Shown one piece after another: positions 44,396 through 56,654 of a stretch of 64,000 nucleotides of DNA. Location of the stretch: assembly GCA_007922225.1 (NCBI GenBank), contig ML679941.1, positions 59,111,849 through 59,175,848 on the forward strand, in the 5' to 3' direction. Source of the stretch: Emydura subglobosa. Its lineage: Eukaryota; Chordata; Testudines; Chelidae. The notes beneath the pieces were generated by a model. That model had not been told where the DNA came from and made no database searches. It saw nothing but the letters and a program-made list of their open reading frames with translations. The position numbers and the translations under genes were made by a program. How positions within the stretch are numbered: the stretch's first letter is position 1; the number at the start of each line of letters is the position of its first letter.

Positions 44396-44413
44396 TTCCT
44401 TGACTTTAAACAC
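44396..44413 (+). other. ZDHHC17: U12-type branch site and AC 3' splice site
   Basis: TTCCTTGAC (44,396-44,404) matches the U12 branch consensus TTCCTTRAC; the branch A would be 44,403. The intron ends AC at 44,412-44,413, 10 nt later, within the short spacing typical of U12 introns. There is no long polypyrimidine tract between branch and splice site, also typical. Confidence 0.92.
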
Positions 44414-44538
44414 ATCTCAATTTTCTCTTTATACATCTTCCATTCCTTGCCAATAGTGTTGCACTTTTCTATAATTTCGGAAAATCCTGGAAATCAGATC
44501 CAGGAATCATTAAAGCCACAGAAGAACAAAAGAAAAAG
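44414..44538 (+). CDS. ZDHHC17: ZDHHC17 exon: transmembrane segment 4 and cytosolic linker
   Basis: 125 bp: two bases completing Asp (AT), then 41 codons. LNFLFIHLPFLANSVALFYN is the fourth membrane segment, followed by FGKSWKSDPGIIKATEEQKK K, the cytosolic linker to the cysteine-rich domain. The S-D-P-G of this linker is the 'DPG' motif conserved in DHHC enzymes. The 5' boundary is an AC-ending U12 intron; the donor is gtaaaa. Confidence 0.96.
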
Positions 44539-45778
44539 GTAAAAATACTGCTGACTTTTTTAGGATGATGGGGAAAAAAATACCATGTCCTGTTTCAAGG
44601 ATGAGTTGTGTGTGTTTCCAAACGTTTAGAGTAACTTTTGCAGTTTAGCACAGGGAAATAAGAGTAAATTGTTGTGAAACAAAAGCATAGCAATATCAAA
44701 AAGTTGTTTTGGCCTTAATCTTACATATTTCCTTGTTTTTATTTGCAAGTAGTGTGGAGGTCTTGAAGTCTAAATTTAACATTTCTGATGTTTTAAGTAA
44801 CAAAATAAAATTGCGGTTTAAATTTAATGAACTAGTAGTGTGTAAATCTTTGGTTCAAAAAGTGATGGGATGAGATTGAAAGCGATGATAAATTGGGTAA
44901 TCCATGTTCCTTTATGAAAACATAAAAATCTATTCTCTATTCTGTTCATCAATTCCTATATCTTTGTAGTAGTACTTGAGTGTCTAATGTACTTAATTAT
45001 GGGACTAAATACTAGCTGTATGCAGTGTTATAGCCGAGGTGGTTCCAGGATATTAGAAAAAGAATTTGGGTGAGGTAATATCTTTTACTGAATTAACTTC
45101 TACTGATGAGAGAGACAAACCTTCAAGCATACATAGAGCTCTTCAGGTCTGGGAAATGCATTGACAGCTGCTAAATACAAGGTAGAACAGTTTATTTAGC
45201 ATAAGTAGCTAACATTTCAAGGTACCATTCATGGTGAAGTGGCCAGTTAACACACATCTCCAGGGGAAAGGAGAGGAGGAAAAAAACTGGGGAGGAGTGA
45301 TCTGAACTTTTCAAGATCCGTGCTTCCTATACATGCTAATCACAACATGTGGTGTACCTCACAATGCACTAATAGCAGCTATGTGGGTTATACTAGACAA
45401 TCACACTCTTGAATGAACTCACACAGAAAAATTATAAAAGAAAAAAGTACTATATCACCTGTGGGTGATCATTTTTCACAAAGTGATCATTCTATATCTG
45501 ACCTCTCAGTCCACATCTTCAAAGGAAACCTGCACAGCACCTTCAAAAGACCTGCCTGGGAGCTTAAATTCATAACTTTGCTAGACACTAAAAATCATGG
45601 ACTGAATTTATGATTTATTACAACAATCGAAAACCCACTAACAACCCCCACCCCAGCTTTTTTCCCCTTATGGCTGGAGAGATGTTAACTGGCCACTTCA
45701 CCTTAAATGGTCCCCTACAATGTGCATTAACTAGTTATGCTAAACAATCTGTTCCGCCTTGTATCAGTTGTGACACTC

Positions 45779-46119
45779 TGGGTATATCTACACTGCTGAC
45801 TCGGGCTCATGGGACTCAGGCTAAGTAGCTTTTTAATTTTGCTGTAGATGTTTGGGTGCAGGCCGCATCCCAAGCTCTGAGAACCTCCCACCTTGTAGGG
45901 TTCTAAAGCCCAGGCTGCAGCCCAAGCCCAGACGTTTATATCACTATTAAACAGCCCCTCAGCTCGAGCCCAAGTCAGCTGGCATAGGCCAGCCCGGATG
46001 TCTAATTACATAGAATCATAGACGATTAGGGTTGGAAGGGACCTCAGGAGGTCATCTAGTCCAATCCCCTGCTCAAAGCAGGACCAGCCCCAACTAATTG
46101 CAGTGTAGACATACCCTGT
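45779..46119. mobile_element. MITE, 'gtctacactgcaat' TIR family (copy 3), nested
   Basis: The ends 'gggtatatctacactgc' and 'gcagtgtagacataccc' are perfect inverted repeats except for one base. The interior has 'gaacctcccaccttgtaggg' and 'ttctaaagcccaggctgcag', as in copy 2. A CR1 3' fragment (46,012-46,100) was inserted into it near its right end. It sits within the fold-back element. Confidence 0.75.
46012..46100 (-). mobile_element. CR1 LINE 3' end fragment, minus strand
   Basis: 'catagaatcatagacgatta', 'gggttggaagggacctcagg' and 'aggtcatctagtccaatccc' are the reverse complement of the CR1 3' end. It is only about 90 bp and nested in the MITE. Confidence 0.9.
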
Positions 46120-46747
46120 ATGTCACAACTAACTAAAAGGTGGAAGAGATTGTTTAGCATAAGCAGCTAATACATATTTCAGGGGACCATTCAAAGTGAA
46201 GTGGTACATATCTGTACTCTTAAGTACATTTCCCAGACCAGAAGAAGAGCTCTGTGCAAGCTTGAACGCTTGTATCTCTCACCTACAGAAGTTGGTTGAA
46301 TAAAAGATATTACCTCACATCCCTTGTGTCTTTAATACTACCTGTCACTTTAACTGTCCTTGCTTAATGATTTTGCCATTTCTATTTTAAAAGTAAACAA
46401 AACTTACATGTTGCTGTGATTTAAATATACTATACCAATAAAGCTAGAGTTTCTACTGACACAATATTGAGAGTTCTGTTTACAAGTCAAGCTTCTTCTT
46501 TGGCTCTGAAGTTGAGATAAACGTGTGATTTGCTTTTATTGGCATTTGAGGGTAATTGATCTTGGCATATAATTTATGTCCAGTTGCATTTATAATCTTT
46601 TACCAGGATCATTTTCTGAGACTCAAGCCCATTACTGTTAGCAGTTCTAACTTGCCCTTATTGAAATTAAATGTTTTGAGCAATCAAACGTAGCAGTCAC
46701 AAGTTCCCAAACTGAGAGCAGCAATAACCTTTTCCATTAGATTATGG

Positions 46748-46852
46748 GAGAGATTTTCAAAAGCCCCTACATAAATTGAGTACAAGTCCCATTGAAAAGC
46801 AGTGATACTTGTGCTCCTGACTCACTTAGGTGCTTTTGGAAATCCCACTCTT
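46748..46852. repeat. palindromic dispersed repeat (copy 3)
   Basis: 'gagattttcaaaagccccta' and 'ggtgcttttggaaatcccac' flank 'caagtcccattgaaaagcag'. The outer ends are inverted, as in the copies at 15.64 and 38.53 kb. Confidence 0.45.
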
Positions 46853-47729
46853 AAGCATGCTATGACAACTCACTGCAAATCAAAGTGGAATGACATCAGG
46901 CTGCCTGGAATTATGTATTTGTCCATGTGCAGAGTAGTAATCTCTGACAAGAGGTTGTGATTTGGTTAGATGATTTTTGTTTACAGAATAGATCAGTTTT
47001 TTGTTTTAATATTAGTGAATGTCCAGATTCAGACATACAGAACTGCTTTTCTGTTACTGTGCATCCACCAAGTTGGATGCTGGGCATTCCAGTCTAAGTA
47101 AATAATTAAGTAGATTTTAACATTTGTTAGAATAGTAAGCAAAACTCTTTTGTGGCTGCAGTTCAGCAAACCACATTAACAGAGGAGTCCCATGGAAGTT
47201 CATGGGTAAAAGCACTTCAAATTAAGCACATGTATCAGTCCTTTGCTGAATCAGAGCCTAAATCAACAGTTATCCATTTTCTAGTCTTCTTCTATCAGGA
47301 TTTTGTCATTGTGCTCGTGTTATGGTTCTTTTGATACTGGCACTTTACAACTAATTCAACCCTAGAATAGATCACCATAAAAATGACAGGCATAATTAAT
47401 ATTCTAGGGCACATAAATGTCTTAACTTTTTGCATTGTAGTAGTTCCCCACATTGCTTGGTAACTTAACTTAAAGCAAACCAAGGTCGGGGAACCATATA
47501 ATTTGTGATTCCCCTTCTTGTAGAACAAATAAGCAAGACAGTCCAGCAGACTAATATCTGGAAATGTCATGAAGCAACATCAGAATTTCCAGATGTTTTG
47601 TCTTTTGAAATGCTTGCCTTTGTCAGTGGTGTATTTCTGCTTCCTGGGCTAATCTGAAGTAGTTCAGGCAACTCCCCACTTTCTGAATTGCATTCAAATT
47701 TTTATTAGTTGTAGTAGTAGTAATTTATT

Positions 47730-47848
47730 TATTTTTATTATGGTGGTGCCCAAAGGCACCAGTCAGGATCTGGCCAAAATTGTGCTAGTCGCTGAACAAA
47801 CATACAGGAAAACCGTCCCCAAAGAGTTTACAATCTAGAAAGACAAAA
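47730..47848 (+). repeat. dispersed short repeat copy 2
   Basis: 'ggtggtgcccaaaggcacca', 'attgtgctagtcgctgaaca' and 'ccccaaagagtttacaatct' correspond in order to 18.11-18.25 kb. Confidence 0.5.
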
Positions 47849-49617
47849 AACAAACTCAAGATGAGTAAAAGTCATATGCTGTATTGTGTAAGCAAAGGAC
47901 CAGATTTGGATAACTTTATTCATGTTGAATAGTGCTTTATTCTACAATTACTCCCATTGAATTCAATGGAACTACTTGTGGAGTGCTCCCAAACATACAT
48001 GAAGGTATCAAAGCCAGCCTGAAGTGATCACAGTGATGATAGACATGTGTCCTGTTAGTTCTGTGTGTTTTGCTTTTCATCTATTTGTTTTATTTACAAT
48101 GCTTAATTTTAGTTTTTTGGAGGAGTCACTTGGAATTGAAGTGTAGTGTAGGGAAGGGGTTGTTAGAGAGAGGAATGAGTAAAGGGAGAAGGAAACTGCA
48201 GCTGGTTCCCATTTGGAGGAGCGAGGAGGGGTTGCTGGTCCTAGTGCCATAGTTGGTTCCTCTGATTTCAGCAGAGAGGATTATAAGGCCCTGGTTTACC
48301 TATGAGCCTTTGACTGTAGCTTTTACTGGCTGCTTTGGAGAAGGAGCCCAGGGGTCTGGTGTATTTCCATATTCACCCCTGCCAGTTCCTCCATGTAGTG
48401 TCTTGGAAGAATTGAAAAGGTATTTGGGGATCTTCAATTGAGGTATCCCCTTTGGTGGCTATTATCTCATCCAAGAAGTAAAGGTAAAGCTTTCTTGTAT
48501 ACTATCTTTGTGTGGCTTGCTACACTGACAAAATGGTCATAAGTACCATTCTGCTCCTTTTCTAACGAGGAGCGGTGATGAGGGAGTTAAAATCATATGG
48601 ATCCAAAGACACCAACTTGACAGGGCATTTAAAACCCAGAACTATGGTTAAAATATATCTCATGTACTAAGGCTGAAGGTACACATTAGACAAGCCTATT
48701 TGTCTTTAATTTTATTCCTTGGCTATTCATGCTAATCAGAGTATCTTCTTCCTGGGCCATGAAAAGTAGCTTTGGCAAAAGACATTTTCAAGACAATTCC
48801 TTTGAAATCTGTGAATATATATTTTCCAGACACTGCAGACTTTATATAAAAGTCTCTTGTGGCATTATCTTCAGCTGCTGAAATTCAAAGATTGTTGGAA
48901 ATGCAGACTGCTTTCATTTTCTAGAGTAATAAGTCACCACTCTTCCAATAACAAAATAGATACTGGAAGGGCACATAAAATGAAGGCATCTAATTTAATA
49001 TAAGGAGAGTGGGATGTTGTAACTGAAATCCACCATTGTATATCACTTGATCCATGAGCATAGCATGATCCATAGTGGGTTGGAGGTTTGGCTGTTGTTA
49101 CTGCTTTTGTGGTTAAAAGATGAACATTCTATGAACTAGGTAATTGCAGAGTTGAGACTTTGGACTGTGTACCCCTGAACTTAAATTTCTACTTCTTGAC
49201 TGCTGGGTCCTGACTGGAAGGTAATCTGTGAGCATTTATCAAAATGCAAAGTAGTTTGAGTTTAAATGTGTGATTTAAAATCAATTTAGTTAAACCTGTG
49301 TGCTAAATTCTGTGTGGATGTTCTAAGTCAATCTGAACCTGCTTTATATCTATTTAGCTTCACTCCACTAAGAATAGATTTAAGGTAAACTAAAGAAGCC
49401 ACTTCTAACTGGAAATAAGCGTCTACATAGGGTTTTGCACCAGTTTAACTAAATAGGTTTTAAATGTATTTAAATTATATTAATACAGATTCTGTGTGTA
49501 GGCAAAGCCTGAGATGGTCTGAATATGAAACACAGAAATCATTTAATGTTGGAAATTAGATGGACATGTGTTTTAAAAGTTTAAATACTAATTATTTCTT
49601 ATTTCTTTCTTCTGAAG

Positions 49618-49680
49618 ACAATAGTTGAACTTGCAGAGACAGGAAGTCTGGACCTCAGTATATTCTGCAGTACCTGTTTG
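49618..49680 (+). CDS. ZDHHC17: ZDHHC17 exon: start of the cysteine-rich domain
   Basis: A 63-bp exon of 21 codons in phase 0, reading TIVELAETGSLDLSIFCSTC L. The two cysteines (CSTC) are the first zinc ligands of the DHHC cysteine-rich domain, which is completed by the next exon. It lies on the cytosolic face between TM4 and TM5. The acceptor is tctgaag and the donor gtagta, a weaker donor than its neighbours. Confidence 0.95.
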
Positions 49681-52600
49681 GTAGTATGCTTTTTATTTTT
49701 ATTTATTTATTTTTGTTTCGGTTTAATTGAAATGTGAATATCAGTATTATGGGGGGGGTTGTAAGAGTGCTGGGCAAAACTGGATATTTATATAGTTAGT
49801 AAATGAGATTCCCCCTTTTCACCATGCTATTTTACAGATGGAGATTATTTTAAAAACTTTACATCAGAACAGTGTTTTCCAAAAAACTCAAGTGTGTCTG
49901 TTCACAAGAATGATGGTAATGTCAAGGGGAAATAATTTGATTTTATGCAGAGAATTTAATGGTATCAATGCCAGAATCTAAGTGTCTTTACCAAGTAAAC
50001 AGTTATTTTCTTAGCATGCTACATATTATGAAGATTGTGGGGTGAAATTCTGCTATCCCTGTGCAACCATTCTGAAGTAAATATGATTGTACCAATTGAT
50101 GTAAATTAGAGCAGAATTTAGCCCAATATTTGATCTCATTGACTCACATCTGTCTTGCTTGTTCATATTGTGTACAGGTTGACTCATTTTTCCTTCTTTG
50201 AATTGATAGTGTTTCCACCTTTTAGTCTTTTGCTTACATTATTTAAGATTGTACAAACAATAAAGTTCGTGTCCATGAACACTTCTACATCTGAAGTGGG
50301 GAGATTATAAAATTTGTAACTAAGTTTTCAAGATATGCAATGATGCATCCGTTGTAATGAGAATATATTTAAATTCATTTCCTAAATTCACTGACTTGTG
50401 AAATTTCAGTAAAACTAATTAAATTAAATGCTATAGATAAATATTGTAGTTAAATAGTTTCTTCAGTATTCTGATGATCTTCAGCTGAAACATTTATCCA
50501 CAGAATTTAGTTCAATAGTTTTTTCACTTCTGCAAGTTGATTGATAATATCTAATTTTTGGTTTTAGTCTGAGAACTTTTAATCTCATTGTTTCATATGT
50601 TTAGCTAATGCACTGATGAGATAGCTTTGACCATTAATCCAGGGTACTGAAAAATGTATTTTGTACTTCCAGGCATACTCGCAGATGACTTTATAAGCAT
50701 TATTGTTTTCTTGATTCCTGTACATTTTTAAACCTGTCGTGTTTTGACGACAATTTGGAAGAGCATACTTTTTAATCAACAGTATTAGAGGAGTGCTTTG
50801 ATTAGCAGATTCCATCTGAGGTACAATCATTTATGCAGTCAGTCAGTCTGAGGACCATTTTATCTCAGATAATTATCTGACAATAAAAAAGACAACTTTT
50901 AATTATGCTTTTGTATAAGGTAAAGTTGTTTTTCTCATTAGTAAGGTATTAGTTATTTCCTTAGATCAAATGATAGCTTACATATCAACAGGTAAAATCA
51001 AGGAATGGCGTGGGAGGAAAAACTGTGATGAATAACACCATGTGGACTGAGTCTTTCCAGCTTTGACCCCAGTCCTGCAACTGATAGTGTGCAAATAGAC
51101 TGCTGCATCCATGCTTTCTTGAAGTCAGTTACCTCCACACAGGCTCAGCAGTACATCTCCACGTTCTTAGTTGCAGGATCAGAGCATGTTTATTAGGAAA
51201 AAAAGTGAATTAAACTTGGGAATTTGGACTAAATCCTGTACTTCTGTCAATGCATTAGTTTAACATTAAGCATATCTAAATCAGACCAAACAAAACCAAC
51301 TGTAACTGCTTCAGTTTTGAAAAACTAGTGAACATTCCTAGCTCTTCACATTTCTAGGACTTTCAGATTGTTGTTAAGGCAAACTAGAGAGGACACGGGG
51401 TTAAGGGAAATGTGTGTGAAATATTGTATTAAAAAAGAGAATTGGATAACTAATTTTACACAGTTTTTAAATGTGCTATTCAATCCTTTTTTAAAAACAT
51501 TTCTAGGATCTCAGTAATTTTTACATGGATGTGTCAATTTTTTTACAGCATGCTGTCTGGCATTGGCAAAACTAAAATTATTTCCTTTAGAAAGTGAAAA
51601 TACTTTCTTTCAGAAGTGAGCTGTACTATTTTAATTTAGCTGTAATCTTAAAAAGAAAAAATAATTTTCATAGCACAAAACATTTTAAAATGGACATGAG
51701 CTTCAAGAAAACAAGGTCAGCTATCCAGATCCACAAAAAAACGTTATATGTACATTCCTTTTAAAATGTGATTAGCAAATATAAAAGACTATAAGGCTAC
51801 TAACAGAACACTCATGTTGTCAATGAGATGGAATACTAGTAATAAAATACCAACTTTTAAAAAAATGGTCATCACTTCTTAAAGATGCACGCCTACAGTA
51901 CAATTTTATTAATCCAAATGGCCAAGTGATGGCCTTTTGCTGCTATTAAGAGAAATCTCTTAACTAATAATCTTAACCCCATTTTAATAGTAATGGTTCT
52001 GTCTGAGCTGCAGAACCCATGTTGTTACCTAAAGTCCCATGCAGTTGGGAGTAGGAGCTATCTGCCTCATAACAAAAGGCCTGCTGTCTACCTAGTGCTG
52101 ACAGAGGGGACAACTGCATGATGTCCTTTATGGCAGTCTGTTATGTGGCGTTGGCATGGAAAAAGCAAATTAAGATCCAAGAACATGCAAAATTGTTTTA
52201 CTGGTGTTGGAAATTTTTTTCTTAAGTTTATTAAGATTTAACCCAACTCAGTTTCCACAAAAGCTTTCCTTTATCAATTCAGTGGCCACATAGTGACAAT
52301 TACCACTAATGTACAAGCATAGCCATATACACTTATATTACATACCCAACAACAATACAGTTATAAGTACTGGCCAAAATTCTCTCAACAGGATCAGGCA
52401 TGGGAGGGACTTTCTCATCATGGCATGACTCCAGAGGGGTAAGGAAAGGCACTGACAAAGAACCCCTAGAAAACCTTCCTTTTTTTATACACACTATAAC
52501 AAACAGGTGATGTCATTGTCTGTTGTCGGATCTTAGCTAATGCCAGATGAAGCAGCTAAGTTTGAACCTTGTCCTCTGCCCTGCTCAAGACAAGATTAAT

Positions 52601-55194
52601 GACTGGGCCTCTTTCTTCAAGGTTTGCGTCTTATCTCATTTGGTGGTATTTCTCTCAGACTACCAAACTACACATTTCTTTATACTAAATTAAACAAACC
52701 AATTATTTACTGCACCTGGTGCCCCATTAATCATATTTTCTTTATTTCAATTACCTCAACACAAGCCTTAAATGAGATAATACTAGTATTTTTAAGGGTC
52801 ACTCCAAGATTAACACAAATTATTTGTGTTTCTCATGATCTCATACTTTTACATGTTTCAGTCTTATCACTCATGTTAAAAATCCAAACTCAGTTTAAAA
52901 CCATAGCCTGCTTAGGCCTAACATGGGTCTATGTTAGTACAACTGGCAACCTGTTCAAAGTTGGTTGCCTCAATGTTGGGCATCCAAATCCCTATTTAGG
53001 CAGATGATACAAAAACTGGGGGAGTTGTAAATAATGAAGAGTGATCTGGATCATTTGGTAATCTGGGTGCAAACAAACTGTGTTTTAATATGGTAAATGT
53101 AAATGTATACAGCTAGGAGCAAAGAATGCAAAGAATACTTACAGAATTGGGGAGACTATCCTGAGAAGCAGAGACTCTGAAAAAGATATGGGGGTCATGG
53201 TGCATAATCAGCTGAATGTGAGCTTCCAGTGATGCTGTGGTCAAAGGAGACTGGAATCTTGAGTAGGAGTAGAGAGGTGGTTTTACCTCTGTATTTGGCT
53301 CTTTTGCGACCCGTGCTGGAATACTGTGTCTGATTCTGGTGCCCACAAGTTAAGAAGGATGTTGATAAATTGGAGAGGGTTGAGAGAAGAGTTACAAGAG
53401 TGGGGAAGTGCTATAGCCTGTGTTATACAGTAGGTCAGACTAGATGATCAAAGTGGCTCTCTCTGGCATTTATAAAGGACATGTTGTGAGAAGCTGCAAA
53501 GTTTTGACAAATAACAATAGCTTTTTATAAAAAGGATTATTGAACTAAATGGATCTGATTAGTTGTCTTATCCTTACAGCAACTTCAGGCTATCTAGCAA
53601 AACTGTTACATTTTGAACAAACTTTCAGTTTTTCCCAAGTATCCTGGATGAAGAAGTTTTATATTGTAAAAAAGAAAAGTTTGTGGAGAAATGTGTATGC
53701 ACCTTCGTATTCTGTGATGTTTTTTTAATTATTATTATTTGCAGTAAACATTTCATTTTGACTCAGAATTACCTTTGCAGGTTTAACAAAATGTGTAGTT
53801 TTTTTTCTGCTGAAATTATGAGAATTTTAATTGTTTTTAAAAAAATTAATACTTGCAGAGGTTTTATGAAGTACTTTCATTGATTTTTCTGATATAACAT
53901 AATGTACCTACATATATACATGTCTGTCTGTCTACATACACATCATTTAGTCAGAAGGGTCTTTTGTTGATCTGTATAGGCAACACCCAAAATCTGAATT
54001 AGTTACTGTGAGAGTTTCTTGTTTTATACTCCCTTCTACCATACAAAGGAAAGCCCCTCTGGGTATATGCATTGCAGATTAGTTGTTTCAGGACCTATGT
54101 AAAATAAAATCTATTTGAGGACAGCTCTTACAAGATAAGAAAACTTCACAAAGCCTTTCAAAACTGAAATATTTCATCTTAAAATGTGCTAGAACAAACT
54201 TTGGTCTAAATGACATGAACCTGAAAAAGAAGTACCTTTTGTTTTGCATCAAAACTGTCTATATATTTTCCAGGTTAACTGGAAAAAGTTTCTCTAAATC
54301 CTGAAATTATCATGTCCTAATTGTCTATGAATTAATTTCTTAGTCTTGCAAGTTACATTTACATTTTGAAACCCTGTTTAAAAATAATTTCTGAGACCTG
54401 AAATATGCATTCTGTTTCCTATGCAAGAATTAATAACATGACAAACACCTAATGGAAATACTTTTTAATAATGTTTATGGTGTCATTAATTTTTGTATAA
54501 TAAACACAGAGCTTTAAATTTAGATTTAAAGGGATAAGTAAAAATATAAAGCTTTTTAAATATTTAGTTTTAAAGTTTAAATGTATTGTAATTTAAAGGT
54601 CTGTTCATATATTTTGTTCTTGGTTTTTCGTCAAAACCATTTTGTATTTAATTTACAAAATGTATTCAGTTTAGGAATGGTTTTCAAAATTGTCAAAATG
54701 AACTTTACAGCACAAGTCCCATTGAAAATTCTGTTTAAATTCATATTCTTGTCTTTGGTAAATAGGCTTCATTACAGTATTCTGTTTATATTAGGGTTTA
54801 TTTATGAATAATCCCCAAGGAATCCTCTCAGTCATAATTGTGATACTCTTGTCAATATTAAATAGCTGAAATGAAACAAGTCTGCACTCAAAACTCTGAT
54901 ATCTAGAGGATTTAGTGGATGGAAAGAGAAATAAATATTTGATCCTTTTTATTATAGAAAATTTTTATTTAAGGGAAATATTTTAGATTTTTGTAACAAA
55001 CATATCATAGCTGATATATGATGAAATTTCAAGACACTGATTGTTTAATTCCTGTTGACCTTGAGCTAAGGGATTAACAGCAGCAAAGTATTTTAATATG
55101 CATTAAAATTCATTTGTTTTTTTTCACAAGTATAATTTCCTTTCACTTTGCTATAAAGCTAGTTATAATATGTCAATAAATATCTGTCAAACAG
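49681..55194 (+). other. ZDHHC17: ZDHHC17 intron, 5,514 bp, GT-AG
   Basis: AT-rich. A CR1 fragment lies at 53.0-53.47 kb, directly after a piece of the palindromic dispersed family (about 52.94-53.0 kb, 'gttgggcatccaaatcccta'). The stretch 52.2-52.93 kb has an even base composition with CA/AC-rich patches and may be an old unclassified element. I see nothing in 49.7-52.2 or 53.5-55.15 kb. Confidence 0.85.
52995..53465 (+). mobile_element. CR1 LINE fragment, plus strand
   Basis: 'gatacaaaaactgggggagt', 'gctgtggtcaaaggagactg', 'gctggaatactgtgtctgat' and 'gttgataaattggagagggt', then the 3' end 'caggtcagactagatgatca'-like sequence near 53,430. Gaps remove parts seen in the CR1 at 26.05-27.09 kb, to which it is most similar. 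Confidence 0.8.
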
Positions 55195-55288
55195 ATACGG
55201 AAGCCAGTGAGGTCCAAACATTGTGGCGTGTGCAATCGATGTATAGCAAAGTTTGATCACCACTGCCCATGGGTGGGTAACTGTGTAG
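55195..55288 (+). CDS. ZDHHC17: ZDHHC17 exon: DHHC catalytic core
   Basis: 31 codons plus one base, reading [20 protein letters not shown] followed by [11 protein letters not shown]. It contains the remaining zinc ligands (C-x2-C, the His residues, the Cys of the GNC) and the active-site tetrad Asp-His-His-Cys at 55,255-55,266. The Cys (TGC 55,264-55,266) is acylated by palmitoyl-CoA and passes the palmitate to substrate cysteines. Codon 228 of the 316 in this window is this Cys; the human counterpart is Cys467. All catalytic residues are intact. Acceptor acag, donor gtaagt; the final G is shared with 60,315. Confidence 0.98.
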
Positions 55289-55602
55289 GTAAGTGGTTGC
55301 TCAAATATGGAATCTTGACAAATAGAGAGGCAAAAAAATACAGTTAGGTCAGTTTGTTCCCCGTTTCTCATTGCAGGATTATTCCCTAGAGTATATTCCT
55401 CTGTGCTTTGTAAATTCTTGTTTTAAATGACCACATTGAGGTGGTTTCTGACAGTTTCTTTGGAAAGACTATTCTAGGTCTTGAATATCACCAAAAGCAT
55501 CTTGATGTTCAGCCAAAATTTTCTTTTATTCTGATTCATTGCATTACTCACGGTTCTCCTCTCTTACCAATCCATATATAAGTATTTAAAGCTTTGTTTC
55601 TA

Positions 55603-55796
55603 AGGGCTTCTCTACGTGGAGCAGTAATGTGCACCAGAAGGGTGTGATTTGTAAAGCACACCAACGTGTCATGCACCCATGAACTAAAACGTTTGTGCCA
55701 ACAGGCTCTACGCAGACCAGTTAGCATGTGACACGTAAGTGTGCTTTAGAAAGTAAATCCCTCTAGTGCACATTTCTGCTCTGTGTAGACAAGTCT
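55603..55796. mobile_element. MITE family 4, copy 1
   Basis: The left end 'gggcttctctacgtggagca' + 'gtaatgtgca' and the right end 'tgcacatttctgctctgtgt' + 'agacaagtc' are inverted. The 194-bp interior contains 'gatttgtaaagcacaccaac' and 'ttagcatgtgacacgtaagt'. It has no coding capacity. A related copy is at 61.71 kb. Confidence 0.65.
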
Positions 55797-56334
55797 AAAG
55801 TAAATTGCTTTCACCCCTATTAATTTTTAAACATTTTATTTCAGCAATAATTATAACACCGCATAAGCAATATGTCAGTATGATTTTGTCAAATACGAAT
55901 TCTAATGCAAATAATCAATGACATTTTATGCAAATTATCAATACAGCAGCTTTTTCATTTCCTACAAAAACAAAAGAGTGCATATACTGACTACAACAGT
56001 GACTAGTCTCTTTAATGTATATATGAGATGAAGCATGGGGTACTAGGAGACTAAAGTCTGGATAACAAGAAAATTCACAATGAGTATTTACATTAGGGAA
56101 CTGTAGCTAAGTGTTCAATTACTTCTTTGCTATGTGTCAGGAGATTCAAGATGGCTTCCCATATAATTGACTTCTCTACTTTTGAATTCTAAATATTAAG
56201 ATATCTTAGGAAAATAATCAGAAACTCGGATATTTCATGGGGAAAAACATTTGAAAAGCAATAGTCTTGAAAAATATGGATGAGAGTAGACAATGGATTA
56301 AATAGGAGCAGCCAGATAAACTAATGTGTTTGAG

Positions 56335-56490
56335 GCTCCATATACAAGGAATTGATAATCCTTTTCTTTACAGTTCTACTGATGTCAAACCTGTAATATT
56401 GCATTCAGCTTTTGGCATCTCCAGTGCCGCCAAATATGGACAAATTAGAGGGAATTCAGAGAACAGGAATAAAATTAACTAAGAGGGAAA
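56335..56490 (+). mobile_element. CR1/L3-like LINE remnant
   Basis: 'attgcattcagcttttggca', 'caaatatggacaaattagag' and 'attcagagaacaggaataaa' resemble the RT C-terminal region of CR1-type LINEs ('FGxxPxxxDKLExVQRRATK'). It is short and old. Confidence 0.4.
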
Positions 56491-56654
56491 CAGAGTTAAT
56501 TATAATGAAAAATTAAATAATTAAATATGCATTGCATTGCTTGATAAAACTAAGACTACAAGTCTCTGTCTCCTCTGTGGTACACTAGATTTTTGTTCTG
56601 TTGTAGAGAATTACACTGCCTGCATAGCCCCATACTCTACCCAAAGAGTAGAAC

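Larger units (their letters stand above)
27689..44413 (+). other. ZDHHC17: ZDHHC17 AT-AC (U12-type) intron, 16,725 bp
   Basis: The intron begins AT and ends AC. Its content: a CR1 (28.17-29.34 kb), another CR1 3' end (29.56-30.06 kb), DIRS copy C (30.5-35.8 kb) with a solo LTR and a CR1 tail inside, a MITE (39.8-40.1 kb), a CR1 fragment (40.44-40.8 kb) and larger MITEs (40.8-42.4 kb). The stretches 35.77-38.5 kb and 42.45-44.39 kb are AT-rich; apart from A-runs I see no gene or recognisable repeat in them. Confidence 0.9.
45020..46333. mobile_element. fold-back element, about 1.3 kb, with 12-bp target duplication
   Basis: The ends are inverted: left 'ggtggttccaggatattaga' + 'gtgaggtaatatctttta', right 'aataaaagatattacctcac' + 'cccttgtgtct'. 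A second motif, 'tttagcataagtagctaaca', occurs as a direct copy (45.19 kb), an inverted copy (about 45.73 kb) and a direct copy again (46.15 kb). Flanks AATACTAGCTGT (45,008-45,019) and AATACTACCTGT (46,334-46,345) are a 12-bp duplication with one mismatch. A MITE lies inside it. The frames across it are chance. Confidence 0.65.
44539..49617 (+). other. ZDHHC17: ZDHHC17 intron, 5,079 bp, GT-AG
   Basis: It contains the fold-back element at 45.02-46.33 kb with its nested MITE and CR1 fragment, a palindromic dispersed repeat near 46.75 kb and a short dispersed repeat near 47.73 kb. The rest (46.9-47.7 and 47.9-49.6 kb) shows no gene or identifiable element. Confidence 0.88.

Noticed and set aside
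52210..52930. possible LTR or other old element in the intron before the DHHC exon
   Set aside because: The base composition differs slightly from the surroundings, but no ends, target duplication or matching copy were found in the window.
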